This document shows, one piece after another, positions 9,943-20,398 of a DNA stretch of 64,000 nucleotides (its first letter is position 1; each line of letters starts with the position of its first letter). The notes under the pieces are model-generated. The model did not search any database and had not been told where the DNA came from. It was given only the letters and a program-made list of their open reading frames with translations. This stretch comes from Borrelia persica No12. Its GTDB lineage: Bacteria > Spirochaetota > Spirochaetia > Borreliales > Borreliaceae. The position numbers were made by a program, and so were the translations under genes. The DNA lies in assembly GCF_000500045.1 (NCBI RefSeq), contig NZ_AYOT01000146.1, positions 310,001 to 374,000 of the forward strand, given 5' to 3'.

Positions 9943-12900
9943 CTAATCAAACCAAATATCCTCCACTATTTTATGACCTCGCAATTCATTAAGTTTCAAC
10001 TCATCAGGTTGAAAATTTAGAGTCACATCCATCTTAAGTTTTAAGTTTTTATCGTTGTTTTTTAAATAAAGATAGACATATGAACACCCAGTATCATCCT
10101 CAAGATTAAAAATTGCATCTTTTAAAGAAATAAGAAGTTTAGAATCATTTAATCCCTCTTTAGATAATTTAATATGAAGATTATTAATTTTTTTAACAGA
10201 AATTTCTTTAATAGTTAAGATTTTTTCAACTATAATGGAAAATTTATCTCTACTAAATGTCAGTTTACCTATAACACCAATTACATCATCTTCAATCAAT
10301 AAATGCCTATATCGCTCATAACTCTCAGAAAAAACTACAATCTCTATTGCACCGTCAAAATTTTCGACAATTCCAAAAGCCATCCTAGCATTATTTTTCT
10401 TAAGATGAACAACCTTAACCAAGTTCAAACTACCTGCAAATCTAACAACAGTATTTTTTCTAGACGCAAGATCTCTTGCAACATTAAAGTTTGTAAAGCA
10501 TGCCAATTCCGATTTATAAGGATCAAGAGGATGCCCAGACACATAAAAACCTAAAAGCTCCTTTTCAAATCGTAAAAGTTCAAGATAAGAATATTCTTCA
10601 AACACATTATAATTAAAACTATTTTCCATAATATCTTCGGAACCAAATAAACTATTTTGTCCCAATTTTTTTGCATTCTTATTTTCCAATACAAAAGCTA
10701 TTAATTTATCAAAATTTTCAATAAGTGTTCTTCTATTTTGGCCAAGACTATCAAAAAGACCAGACTTTATTGCAGCTTCAAGAAATTTTTTATTTATAAC
10801 TTTTTCATCTACTCGTTTAACAAAATCTTCAAAAGATTTATACTTCCCATTCTCTTGCCTTTCATTAAGTATAAGATCAACTATCGATTCACCAATGTTC
10901 TTAATACCATTAAGACCATAAGAAATATCAGAACCAACTACACGAAAATCTTTAAAAGACTGATTTATGTCGGGTCTTAAAACATTAATTCCCATCGATC
11001 TTGTCTCTTCAATATAGTAAGACAACTTTTCAGTATTATTAATCTCATTTGTCAAGTTAGCAGCCATAAAACTTGCAGGATAATTGGCTTTAAGATATGC
11101 TGTCTGATAAGCTATTAAAGAATAAGCAGCTGCATGTGATTTATTAAAACCATAACCAGCAAAAGGCTTTAGAAGTTCAAATATATCACTTGCAAGACTT
11201 TCAGCATAACCCTTATCAAGAGCACCTTTGATAAAGTCAATTTTCATCCTATTCATCTCATCTTCTTTCTTCTTACCCATTGCCCGTCTTAAAATATCTG
11301 CTTTTCCAAGAGAAAACCCACCAATAATCTTTGCAACTTCCATAACTTGTTCTTGATAAACAATAACACCATAAGTTGGTTTTAAAACTTCTGTTAAATC
11401 TGGGTGAGGATATTTAATACGCTTAGTTCCCGTCTTAGCAGCAACAAATTGTGGTATAAATTGCATAGGTCCAGGACGATAAAGTGCATTTAAAGCAATT
11501 AAATCCTCAATACTGTCAGGTTTTGAATCTTTTAAAACTTGCTGCATACCTTCAGATTCAAATTGAAAAACAGAAGTGCTACGCCCTTCAGAAAGCATTT
11601 TAAAAGTCTTAGCATCACTATCAGAAATATTAGCAATACTAAAATCAGGATTAGTAATCCGAATAAGTTTTTCTGCATTTTTTATCAAAGTCAATGTCTT
11701 AAGTCCAAGAAAATCCATCTTTACAAGACCACAATCCTCTAATAAATCCATAGTATACTGTGTAGAGACTGTGTCTTGTTTATAATCCTTATAAAGAGGA
11801 ACATAATCTGTAAGCGAAGTCCTAGCAATCACAATACCTGCTGCATGAGTTGAGGCATGTCTATTCATTCCTTCAAGCAGAAGAGCAGCTTCCATCAATT
11901 CATTATAAATAGGTCCCTTATTCAAATATTCCTTTAATGCTTTATCTTTAAAAACTTCTCTTAAGGAAATTTTTGGACCATCGGGAATAAGTTTAGTAAG
12001 CTCATTAGATTCAACAAAAGGAATATCCAAAACCCTACCCACATCCTTAACTACAGCCTTGGGTTTTAGGGTTCCAAAAGTAATTATCTGTGCAACCTTA
12101 TCTTCTCCATATTTTCTTGTAACATACTTTATAACCTCATCTCTACGCTCAAAGCAAAAATCAATATCAAAATCAGGCATAGACACACGTTCAGGATTCA
12201 AAAATCTCTCAAAAAGCAAATTATATTTCAAAGGATCAACATCAGTAATACGTAAGGCATATGCAATAATAGAACCAGCACCAGAACCACGACCAGGGCC
12301 AACAGGAATATCATTATCATGAGCAAATTTAATAAAATCCCAAACAATTAAAAAATATGCCTCAAATCCCATCTTGATAATTGTCGAGAGCTCATAAAAA
12401 GCACGCTCTTTAATGCTATCAGTCACATTTGCATATCTAAATTTCAAACCATCAAATGTTAAATATTCTAGATATTGACCAAGAGTATTAAATTTCTCAG
12501 GTATCTGGTATTCGGGGAAAATGGGACCTGGAAATTTAATTTCAAAATCATCACATTTCTTGGCAATCTTTACAGTATTTGCCAAAGCTTCTGGCAAATC
12601 TTTAAAAAGTTCACACATCTCTTCTTGAGATTTAATATAAAATTCATCCGTTTCCATTTTAAATCTGCCAGAATCGCTTCTCTTAGCACCAGTCCCAATG
12701 CAAACAATAATATCTTGAGCTGCAGCATCCTCCTTATTGACATAATGAGAATCATTAGACACGGTCAACTGAACATCAAACTCTTTAGAATAAGCTATCA
12801 ATTTTTCATTAACTATATCCTGCTGCTTAATCCCATGACGTTGAAGTTCAAGATAAAAATCATCACCAAAAATACTTTTAAACCAAAGAATTTCATTCTT

Positions 12901-13374
12901 TGCATCATCAAACCTATTTGATAGAATAAGTTGAGGGATAATCCCTCCAATACATGCAGACGTACAAATAAGTCCTTCTGAATATTTTACAAGATCATCT
13001 TTATCTATTCTAGGACGATAATAAAATCCCTCAAGATAAGAAACACTTGTAAGTTTCAATAAATTTTTATATCCCTGTTCATTCTTGGCAAGAAGAATCA
13101 AATGATAATAGGGTTTTCCAAGCTCATCATTCTTTTTTATATGTTTTGAAATACTCGACATGTAAGCTTCAATACCAATTATGGGCCTAATTCCTGCTTT
13201 TTTTGCTTCCCTATAAAACTTAATAGCACCAAAAAGATTACCATGATCAGTTAAAGCAATATGAGACATATTATACTCTTTAGCCTGTGCCACAATATCC
13301 GTAATCTTGGCAGCCCCATCTAAGAGTGAAAAATCTGAATGCACATGTAAATGAACAAACCTAGCTAAATCCAT
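9943..13374 (-). CDS. dnaE: DNA polymerase III subunit alpha
   Basis: Catalytic subunit of the replicative polymerase. The 1143-residue protein opens with the PHP domain (HLHVHSDFSLLDG, then SHIALTDHGNLFG), followed by the C-family polymerase palm with the catalytic PDFDIDF motif near 399-405 and the KMDFLGLKTL motif near 555. Tandem helix-hairpin-helix and a C-terminal OB-fold follow. Residues of the PHP metal centre look largely present. The length is close to E. coli DnaE (1160). The start is ATG with a poor ribosome site. It probably heads the dnaE - yggT-like - recG operon, 126 bases after the MCP gene. Confidence 0.98.
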   Translation of the reverse strand: MDLARFVHLHVHSDFSLLDGAAKITDIVAQAKEYNMSHIALTDHGNLFGAIKFYREAKKAGIRPIIGIEAYMSSISKHIKKNDELGKPYYHLILLAKNEQGYKNLLKLTSVSYLEGFYYRPRIDKDDLVKYSEGLICTSACIGGIIPQLILSNRFDDAKNEILWFKSIFGDDFYLELQRHGIKQQDIVNEKLIAYSKEFDVQLTVSNDSHYVNKEDAAAQDIIVCIGTGAKRSDSGRFKMETDEFYIKSQEEMCELFKDLPEALANTVKIAKKCDDFEIKFPGPIFPEYQIPEKFNTLGQYLEYLTFDGLKFRYANVTDSIKERAFYELSTIIKMGFEAYFLIVWDFIKFAHDNDIPVGPGRGSGAGSIIAYALRITDVDPLKYNLLFERFLNPERVSMPDFDIDFCFERRDEVIKYVTRKYGEDKVAQIITFGTLKPKAVVKDVGRVLDIPFVESNELTKLIPDGPKISLREVFKDKALKEYLNKGPIYNELMEAALLLEGMNRHASTHAAGIVIARTSLTDYVPLYKDYKQDTVSTQYTMDLLEDCGLVKMDFLGLKTLTLIKNAEKLIRITNPDFSIANISDSDAKTFKMLSEGRSTSVFQFESEGMQQVLKDSKPDSIEDLIALNALYRPGPMQFIPQFVAAKTGTKRIKYPHPDLTEVLKPTYGVIVYQEQVMEVAKIIGGFSLGKADILRRAMGKKKEDEMNRMKIDFIKGALDKGYAESLASDIFELLKPFAGYGFNKSHAAAYSLIAYQTAYLKANYPASFMAANLTNEINNTEKLSYYIEETRSMGINVLRPDINQSFKDFRVVGSDISYGLNGIKNIGESIVDLILNERQENGKYKSFEDFVKRVDEKVINKKFLEAAIKSGLFDSLGQNRRTLIENFDKLIAFVLENKNAKKLGQNSLFGSEDIMENSFNYNVFEEYSYLELLRFEKELLGFYVSGHPLDPYKSELACFTNFNVARDLASRKNTVVRFAGSLNLVKVVHLKKNNARMAFGIVENFDGAIEIVVFSESYERYRHLLIEDDVIGVIGKLTFSRDKFSIIVEKILTIKEISVKKINNLHIKLSKEGLNDSKLLISLKDAIFNLEDDTGCSYVYLYLKNNDKNLKLKMDVTLNFQPDELKLNELRGHKIVEDIWFD

Positions 13375-13500
13375 ACTTACACTTATTTTACCAAAAAATT
13401 TGACCTTCTAAGTAGTACATACCTTAAACTAAAGTAAAATACTAAATGAAAAACCTTTAAACATTAAACTACTTAAGACTAAAATAAACAATAACTTTAA

Positions 13501-14682
13501 TTATTCAAAAACATTAATACCCTGACTTTCATATTCAATTACCATTTTTTTCACAGATTCAAGTTCAGCAATTATTTCATCCGACAAACCCTCAGCCTGT
13601 ACTAACAAATCTCTTGCATACTTAAAATCGACATCGTTACAACTACCTTCTGAAAAGATTTTTATTATATCACCAATAAATTTATGAATATTTACATAAT
13701 AAGAATAAATATTTTCCCAAACTTCTCTAATCTCAAGTACTTTTGGAGCAAAACATTGATAGAACAAACCAAAACCATGCTTCATAGGATCACTCTGAAT
13801 TGCCATATTCTTTCGATTCTCAACAATCATTTTTACAATATTCATCCAAGACATATGTTCTGAAATAATAAATTCCAATTCATTTAAAAAATCATCATTA
13901 GAATACACAAAAACTTTAGAACTAGATAAAGAATCACAATTCCTTGATAAATAAGAAACGCTAGATTCAACATTTTCAAGCTCATCAATTAGAGTTGAAA
14001 ATTCACTTCGCTGACTAACACAATATTTAAATAACTCATCCAGAGAAGTAAGCTCTTTGATAACGTTTGAGAAAAAATTATCAATATCTAATTGCAATTC
14101 TTGAATATTCTTAGAGACCAAATCCTTAGATACTTGTTCAATTTCTTTAACAGAAATCATGTTCATAACACCCTTTGCCTGATCTGAGAGTCTCTTAATC
14201 TCATCAGCAACAACAGAAAATCCTTTTCCATACTCTCTTGCTCTTGCTGCTTCAAGTTTAGCATTAAGAGAAATCATATTAGTTGCACCCAAAAAATTAT
14301 TAATGGTCTCTAAACTTTTCTGAACACCCACAATAACATCAGTAACCTTTTGTAATTTTTCTCTATTACTTTTTTCAATATCTTCAAAAATAATATTTAC
14401 TTGACTACGAGCATCATTTGCCTTATTGATAAGTGATTCAAAAACTTTATCAATATTTTCAAAATTAGAAAATAAATTTTTATATAAAAATTCAATCCTA
14501 ACTAATATATTACTAATAGACGATTTAGCGTGATAAAAACCCCTTACCACTTCTTTCAAAGAACTTGCATCCTCACATACACCTACATCACTAACAATCA
14601 TCTCTTCAACATCACCTAAAGGCTCATTTTTCAAAGCAGACATGTCAGACTTTTTTTTACGAAAAAACGGAAATTTATACAT
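13501..14682 (-). CDS. soluble methyl-accepting chemotaxis protein
   Basis: Cytoplasmic chemoreceptor: 393 residues with no membrane segment. The signalling hairpin tip lies at 134-169 (ISLNAKLEAARAREYGKGF), which is the part that contacts CheA and CheW. Flanking coiled coil is short. The region 270-340 resembles a CZB (chemoreceptor zinc-binding) domain, with H276..W279, then H302 where the family normally has cysteine, and H333. The first methionine (14682) has a weak ribosome site; M14 is an alternative start. It corresponds from memory to the B31 gene annotated mcp-1. The likely ligand is an intracellular signal or metal; this is inference. Confidence 0.9.
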   Translation of the reverse strand: MYKFPFFRKKKSDMSALKNEPLGDVEEMIVSDVGVCEDASSLKEVVRGFYHAKSSISNILVRIEFLYKNLFSNFENIDKVFESLINKANDARSQVNIIFEDIEKSNREKLQKVTDVIVGVQKSLETINNFLGATNMISLNAKLEAARAREYGKGFSVVADEIKRLSDQAKGVMNMISVKEIEQVSKDLVSKNIQELQLDIDNFFSNVIKELTSLDELFKYCVSQRSEFSTLIDELENVESSVSYLSRNCDSLSSSKVFVYSNDDFLNELEFIISEHMSWMNIVKMIVENRKNMAIQSDPMKHGFGLFYQCFAPKVLEIREVWENIYSYYVNIHKFIGDIIKIFSEGSCNDVDFKYARDLLVQAEGLSDEIIAELESVKKMVIEYESQGINVFE

Positions 14683-14789
14683 GAAAAAATTTTACCATAA
14701 AAAAGAATTTTCTAACAACATAAAACAAATAATCTAACAATTATTTATAATAACACAAATCCAAAAGAAATATCTATAAATTATTGTTT

Positions 14790-15392
14790 TTAGTTATAAC
14801 TATTATTCTTATCCTTAATGAAAAAATATTTACCCGTTATTTTATTATACTCAAATAAAACATCCTCATAAGAAAAAAATCTCATAAAAATATTAATAAA
14901 ATCTTCTAATTTCTCTTTAACCACTGGCAAATAAAAATCGTTATCTAGTTTAAAGATATCATCCGCATCTAATACAATCAATTCTTCATCTTGTTTCAAA
15001 ATAGTCCGTTTAGGCTGCCAAAAAAGAACATTCACCTTACTACCCTGAATTAAAAACCTATTTATCTCATATTCAAGATCAACATGCTCTTCTTTTACCT
15101 CAATTACACCAATAATAACACATTTTTCATAATTTAATCTTTTAATAAGTACTGCATCTGTAAGCACACCCTTTCCTGCAATATCAAGAAAAAACTGTTC
15201 TTCAATCTCATATTGCTTATAAAATGGAAGACTGGCTATTTTTCTTAAAAGATTAAGCAATATATACTTTTTAGTCATATATTTATTATTTGGTCTAAAA
15301 CAAGGTATCTTCATTTTATATTTAAGTTCATCAAAAAAATATTTAACCAATCTCTTAACAGAAATTGCCTTCTTAACATCATCCTCATTCAT
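14790..15392 (-). CDS. PD-(D/E)XK nuclease-like protein of unknown role
   Basis: No named family was recognised. Numbered from the ATG at 15390-15392 the protein has 200 residues; this start is chosen because a perfect GGAGGT site lies five bases upstream (15398-15403), whereas the longer reading frame has none. E65, then D79 in GVLTDAVLI, then the strand VIIGVIEVKEE with E98-x-K100 reproduce the E...D...ExK layout of the restriction-endonuclease-like fold. The predicted alpha-beta-beta-beta-alpha order fits. There is no signal peptide. It sits between mcp and pyrG on the same strand. A nuclease role in repair is only an inference; the motif could also be chance in an uncharacterised Borrelia protein. 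Confidence 0.75.
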   Translation of the reverse strand: MNEDDVKKAISVKRLVKYFFDELKYKMKIPCFRPNNKYMTKKYILLNLLRKIASLPFYKQYEIEEQFFLDIAGKGVLTDAVLIKRLNYEKCVIIGVIEVKEEHVDLEYEINRFLIQGSKVNVLFWQPKRTILKQDEELIVLDADDIFKLDNDFYLPVVKEKLEDFINIFMRFFSYEDVLFEYNKITGKYFFIKDKNNSYN

Positions 15393-15478
15393 TTTATACC
15401 TCCAACCAAATATCACAAAAAAATTACTTATCAACCATATTAAATTTATACACTAAAATTTAAAAAAAAACCTTAAAA

Positions 15479-17086
15479 TCAAAGACATGCCTTAACTAAT
15501 CCTACAAAAAGCTTAGACGGATTTTCCAATCTAGTAATAAGTTCAGGATGAAATTGACAAGCCACAAAAAATTTATTTTTAGGTATCTCTATTATTTTTA
15601 CTATTTGAAAGTCCTCAGAAAATCCAGAAACAACAAGACCATGTTTACTAAATAAATCAAGATAACCATTATTAACTTCATACCTATGCCTAAATCTCTC
15701 AATGATCATATCACTTCCATAAAGCTTAAAAGCAAGAGTATCTTTTTTAAGTAAAACAGGATGCCCACCAAGTCGCATTGTAGCACCCTTATCCTTAAGT
15801 TCTTTTTGTCCAGACAATAAATGAATAACAGGATTTATAGAACATAAAGTAGAATTATTCTCATATAAAATCTCCTCAGTATCAGCATCAGATATTCCAC
15901 AAATATTACGAGCAAATTCAATAACTGCAAGTTGCATTCCAAGACAAATACCAAGAAAAGGAATATTATTCTCACGAGCATATTTAATTGCACGAATCTT
16001 ACCTTCATATCCTCGACTTCCAAATCCACCAGGCACTACTATTCCATCTATACCTTTCATCATTCCTTCATCAAAATTAATACCATCAATTACAGTTGTC
16101 TTAACCAATATATCTAAATTAGCAGAAACATGGGTTAAAGACTCAAATATTGATGCATAAGAATCACCAAGTTCAGTATATTTTCCACAAATAGCAATAT
16201 TTACAACCTTTTGAGGGGAGATTAGATTTCGCTTTATTATATTTACTAACTTTTCAAATTCATCCAATTTGGGCGTAACATTAATTTTCAATTTTGAACC
16301 TAAAATCTCATGTAATCCTTGTCTATAAAAAGATATGGGTATTTCATAAATAGTTGCAACATCAATATTATCAACAATACAAGAAGCATCAACATTGCAA
16401 AACATTGCTATTTTTTGTCTTATCTGGTTTGTTAGAAGCCTAGAACTTCTTGCAACAATCAAATCTGGAAAAATGCCCGATTTATTTAAAGTCTTTACAC
16501 TTTGCTGTGTAGGTTTGGATTTTTGTTCATTTATTCCAGCAGGATTTGGGATATAAGTTAAGTGAACAAAAGCAATATTATCACTTCCAATCTCATACCT
16601 TAGCTGTCTCATTGTCTCAATAAATAAGATATTCTCCATATCTCCCACAGTACCACCAATTTCAATAACCAGAAGTTCACTATGCTCTTCTTTAGCAATA
16701 TTTAAAATTGTCTCTTTAATCTCATCAGTAACATGAGGAATAAGCTGCACAGTTCTACCCAAGTATTTTCCACGCCTCTCATTTTCAAGAATATTTTTAT
16801 ATATTTTACCCATTATAATATTCCAACTAGACTTAGAATTTTGATTCAAAAATCTCTCATAATGACCAAAATCCATATCAACTTCACCACCATCATCAAG
16901 AACAAAAACTTCTCCATGTTCAACAGGATTTATAGTCCCAGGATCAGTATTTAAATAACCATCACACTTAATTGGTGTTATCTTTAAATTATCCTTAAAT
17001 AATCTTGCAATACTTGCAGATGTAACCCCTTTACCTATTCCAGAAATTACGCCACCTGTTATTACCAAAATTTTTAGACTATTCAT
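15479..17086 (-). CDS. pyrG: CTP synthase
   Basis: Makes CTP from UTP with ATP and glutamine. The N-terminal amidoligase domain has [17 protein letters not shown] and the conserved GTVGDMEN; the C-terminal class I glutamine amidotransferase domain has the nucleophile in FLGICLGMQ and the catalytic His-Glu in FHPE near the end. The longest frame begins at a GTG directly on the ribosome site (GGAGG at about 17096-17100), which is sterically unlikely; ATG at 17084-17086 is nine bases away and gives a normal 535-residue protein. Borrelia relies on salvage for bases, so this is the step linking uridine and cytidine pools. Confidence 0.97.
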   Translation of the reverse strand: MNSLKILVITGGVISGIGKGVTSASIARLFKDNLKITPIKCDGYLNTDPGTINPVEHGEVFVLDDGGEVDMDFGHYERFLNQNSKSSWNIIMGKIYKNILENERRGKYLGRTVQLIPHVTDEIKETILNIAKEEHSELLVIEIGGTVGDMENILFIETMRQLRYEIGSDNIAFVHLTYIPNPAGINEQKSKPTQQSVKTLNKSGIFPDLIVARSSRLLTNQIRQKIAMFCNVDASCIVDNIDVATIYEIPISFYRQGLHEILGSKLKINVTPKLDEFEKLVNIIKRNLISPQKVVNIAICGKYTELGDSYASIFESLTHVSANLDILVKTTVIDGINFDEGMMKGIDGIVVPGGFGSRGYEGKIRAIKYARENNIPFLGICLGMQLAVIEFARNICGISDADTEEILYENNSTLCSINPVIHLLSGQKELKDKGATMRLGGHPVLLKKDTLAFKLYGSDMIIERFRHRYEVNNGYLDLFSKHGLVVSGFSEDFQIVKIIEIPKNKFFVACQFHPELITRLENPSKLFVGLVKACL

Positions 17087-17350
17087 TGTCAACACCCTCC
17101 AAATAACTCAAATAAGAAACATCACAATTTGCAAACTTTTTAACCAATTTCACATTATAATTTAAAAGGTACATTAGCTATAAAAAGACCCATACAAATT
17201 AAGAATAATACCTTCTTTACCTAGCTAAAAAATAAATGTTTTATAATATTTACTCCCAGAAAAAAGATCACCTTTAGTTAGTATTTCAAAAAAATTTTAA
17301 TCATGAAAATCAATATGTACTTCATTCACACAATCAACAATTACCAACTC

Positions 17351-18250
17351 TCAAGCATGAAGTACATATGATGCATAAATGGCATAAAGAACTAAAAATG
17401 TCAAAAAACAAAAGACAAATACAACAAAAAAAGATGTAAGCCCCATTAAAATGGTAAAACCAATTTTTCTAGTATTTAAATTGCCCAAATTTCTAAGCAC
17501 AAAGTATAAATAAAAATAAATAAATCCTGCAAAAGATATGCCAATATATTTAAAGAAATAAGATTCTACCCAATTATAAAAACCACTCATAACTTTAAAT
17601 AAATAATTATCAACAAAAAATATTATAAAATTAAACAAAATACCCAATAAAATAAAATATAAACTCACAATGATAACTGATTTAAAAAAAGGATGACTTT
17701 TAAACATAATCCTAGAGAACAAAAATATGGAAAATCCAAATAAATATACAAGATAAGTATTTTTAATAAATAGCAATGAAACATCAAAAGGTATATAATA
17801 ATGCATCTTACTTTCCATAATAAGGTTTTGATCCAAGAATACAACTATATTGAAACTCAAATAACAACAAATAAGTAAAAATAAAGGCAACAGAAATAAA
17901 AATTTCAATAAAACAAAAAAATATCTCTCTAGAGTAGAAACGGGCAAAGACAAATAAAACACATTTTTAAGCGGATCATGAATCGACTTATAGTGATTAA
18001 ACATATTATGTACTGAGACAAAAAAAATAATAGGAAATAAAATAAAATTAAACACAAAATCAAGTATCATCTTATCTAATAGCACTCTATCAACTACAAA
18101 ATCAATAAAACTATAGGCTCCACAAATCATACAAAAAAAATAAATGAAAGGAAAAAATAAAAAAATTGAAATAAAACAATAAAAATAAAATTTTTTATTA
18201 TAAAAAAAATCAAGATCAAATAACTTTAAAAATCTCCTCAAATTAAACAC
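17351..18250 (-). CDS. ABC transporter permease-like membrane protein
   Basis: A 299-residue protein with about six very hydrophobic segments and no recognised enzymatic motif. It overlaps the upstream ATPase gene by 8 bases, so the two surely form one transporter; the arrangement (soluble ATPase followed by a low-complexity six-helix permease) is typical of ABC-2-type exporters. The start GTG at 18248-18250 has an AAGGA site eight bases upstream. The sequence is extremely Phe/Leu/Ile/Tyr rich, as expected for a T-rich leading-strand gene. Substrate unknown. Confidence 0.75.
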   Translation of the reverse strand: MFNLRRFLKLFDLDFFYNKKFYFYCFISIFLFFPFIYFFCMICGAYSFIDFVVDRVLLDKMILDFVFNFILFPIIFFVSVHNMFNHYKSIHDPLKNVFYLSLPVSTLERYFFVLLKFLFLLPLFLLICCYLSFNIVVFLDQNLIMESKMHYYIPFDVSLLFIKNTYLVYLFGFSIFLFSRIMFKSHPFFKSVIIVSLYFILLGILFNFIIFFVDNYLFKVMSGFYNWVESYFFKYIGISFAGFIYFYLYFVLRNLGNLNTRKIGFTILMGLTSFFVVFVFCFLTFLVLYAIYASYVLHA

Positions 18251-19061
18251 TTGATAAATCCTTTAAGCCCTCATTAATGATATATAAAAAGAAAAATTCA
18301 ATGTCAAAATTATTACTAAAAGTTCCATTTTCAAAATAAAGTGACTTAAAACCACCCTTTACCTTTGCATAATAAAGTTCTCTTCCATCTAATTCCTCTA
18401 CAATTTTAATTTTATAATTATTTTTAATACAAGATATCGAATTTGAAAAAAGAACACTATTATTACCAACAATGATCAAATGCTCTACAACATCTGATAA
18501 ATCTCTAACATTATGTCCCGTAACAAAAACCATCCTGTCCTTCAAATCATTTAAAATATCTCTAAAAACATTTTTTGACTCAATATCAAGACCATTTGTT
18601 GGTTCATCAAATATCAAAACAGAAACACCCGTAGCAATAGCAAAAGCAATAATACTTTTTTTCTTCTGACCGTATGATGAAGATGAAAACCGCAAATTAA
18701 CATCCAATTCAAATTTTGATAGATATTCCTTAAAGTTTTTTTCATTAAAATTTGGATAAAATTTAGATAAAGACCTACAATAATCATTTAAAGAAATATC
18801 AGGCAAAGAGAATTCTTCTGGAACAAAAAACAAATTTACTAAATTTAAAGGATTTCTTGGAAAATTTTTTAAAGAATTAAATACAACTTCCCCTGAAGAT
18901 GGATTTAAAAGTCCACTAAGAAGTCTAAGCAGAGTGGTTTTCCCTACCCCATTCTTACCAAGAATCAAATAATTTTGTGATTTTTCAAAACTTAAATTTA
19001 AATTCGAATAAACATTAGTTTTATAATAAGAAAATGAGACATCCCTAAATCCTACCTGCAA
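18243..19061 (-). CDS. ABC transporter ATP-binding protein
   Basis: Nucleotide-binding subunit of 272 residues that powers the permease encoded just downstream. It has Walker A GKNGVGKT at 35-42, a Q-loop region, a variant signature SSYGQKKK in place of LSGGQ, Walker B LIFDEPTNGLD and an H-loop in VTGHNVRD. This pattern is that of exporter-type ABC-2 ATPases. The start codon is TTG at 19059-19061, supported by GGGAG eight bases upstream. After the ATPase core there is a ~70-residue C-terminal extension of unknown function. Confidence 0.92.
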   Translation of the reverse strand: MQVGFRDVSFSYYKTNVYSNLNLSFEKSQNYLILGKNGVGKTTLLRLLSGLLNPSSGEVVFNSLKNFPRNPLNLVNLFFVPEEFSLPDISLNDYCRSLSKFYPNFNEKNFKEYLSKFELDVNLRFSSSSYGQKKKSIIAFAIATGVSVLIFDEPTNGLDIESKNVFRDILNDLKDRMVFVTGHNVRDLSDVVEHLIIVGNNSVLFSNSISCIKNNYKIKIVEELDGRELYYAKVKGGFKSLYFENGTFSNNFDIEFFFLYIINEGLKDLSSV

Positions 19062-19121
19062 CTAAATTTCTCCCTTAGACCCATTATAAAATAGTACAAA
19101 AATAAATACAAGAATAAGGTA

Positions 19122-20186
19122 TTAATTTTTCAAAAAAACTCTATAGACAAATATAGAAAAATTAACATACAACACAGAACTAAAACGCCAAATTTTCAAC
19201 ATCATCTTTGGCAAAGTTTGTAACTCACTAAATCTGGAACTCTTAAGACTTGCATAATGACTTTGAAATTCCTTTGAATCCTTAATTTCATTAAGAACAG
19301 AAACGAGTTTTGCTTTATGAGCCTTATATACAAGTTTATCCTTAATGTGCCAACTAATAACATAAACCTGCTTAAAAGAAATATAATAATAAAGCTGCAA
19401 ATAAAACTTTTTATAGTATTCAAAATATTTTTCAAAAAATCCCTCTTCCTTTAAAATATTTTCCACAACTTTAAGAGACGTATCAACTTTAGTAATTACA
19501 CTGATTGACGAACTGGCACTCCCCATTCTTTGAAAATTAGTATAAAAATAATTATTTACAAAAGAAACTTTACTTGCTTTTAAAAAAACGTGTAGCATAA
19601 AAACTACATCTTCTAATATTACATCACTAAATCTAATATTATTCTTTACAATCAAATCCCTTCTAATCAATTTATCCCAAACCGTACCTACAACAAAATT
19701 CTTTTTACAAAAACTAGCAAAAACGGTCAACAGCAAATTCTTAAAAGCCTCTTCACCAGTTATTGGGTAATTTGGGAAAGGAAGAACAGATTTTCTTTTA
19801 ATCTTCCTTGCAAGAAAGTAAATATAGAATTGAGAACAAACAATATCTGAATTATCAGCTTTTGCCCTATTATATAATACCTCAAGCATAGTATTCTCAA
19901 CAGAATCATCACTATCCCAATAGACTATATATTCTCCTTCAGACTGATCAAAACCATTATTTCTAGCAACAGATATTCCCATATTTTTCTGATTAATAAT
20001 TTTGATACAATCATATTGCTCAGCAAATTTTTGCACTATCTTTAAGCTATTATCATAAGAACCATCATTTACCAAGATAATTTCTTTATCTCGCAATGTC
20101 TGATTAACAGCATTCTTTATCATCATTTCAAGGGTACTCTCAGCATTAAAAAAACAAATGATCACAGAAACCTTGTACTTATACAT
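19122..20186 (-). CDS. GT2-family glycosyltransferase
   Basis: Inverting GT-A-fold glycosyltransferase. The first 120 residues hold the family core: VSVIICFFNAE, ILVNDGSYDNS, GISVARNNG and the metal-binding DSDD (the DxD motif). The remaining 230 residues are specific and include a basic C-terminal tail that could attach to the membrane surface. The ATG start has an excellent AGGAGG site five bases upstream. Borrelia has no LPS but does make glycolipids and glycosylated surface components, so a cell-envelope glycan role is plausible but inferred. It is 60 bases upstream of the ABC transporter genes on the same strand and may be cotranscribed. Confidence 0.9.
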   Translation of the reverse strand: MYKYKVSVIICFFNAESTLEMMIKNAVNQTLRDKEIILVNDGSYDNSLKIVQKFAEQYDCIKIINQKNMGISVARNNGFDQSEGEYIVYWDSDDSVENTMLEVLYNRAKADNSDIVCSQFYIYFLARKIKRKSVLPFPNYPITGEEAFKNLLLTVFASFCKKNFVVGTVWDKLIRRDLIVKNNIRFSDVILEDVVFMLHVFLKASKVSFVNNYFYTNFQRMGSASSSISVITKVDTSLKVVENILKEEGFFEKYFEYYKKFYLQLYYYISFKQVYVISWHIKDKLVYKAHKAKLVSVLNEIKDSKEFQSHYASLKSSRFSELQTLPKMMLKIWRFSSVLYVNFSIFVYRVFLKN

Positions 20187-20398
20187 AAAATCCTCCTAAA
20201 TAAATAACTACTACCTAACAAAAATCTGTAAGCAACTCAATATACTAAATACTTTTAATTACAAGATATAAGGAAACAGTCTATAGCATAGTTAATAAGC
20301 TTATATGATTTAAATATATTTTCCAACAAACCGAATATAAATATACTATATAATACGAACTTAAAAAATAATAATAAACTCAAAAATAAGAGGCTTAA

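Noticed and set aside
12475-12921. 148-codon open frame opposite dnaE
   Set aside because: It lies antisense to a conserved region of dnaE and has no ribosome site or recognisable family.
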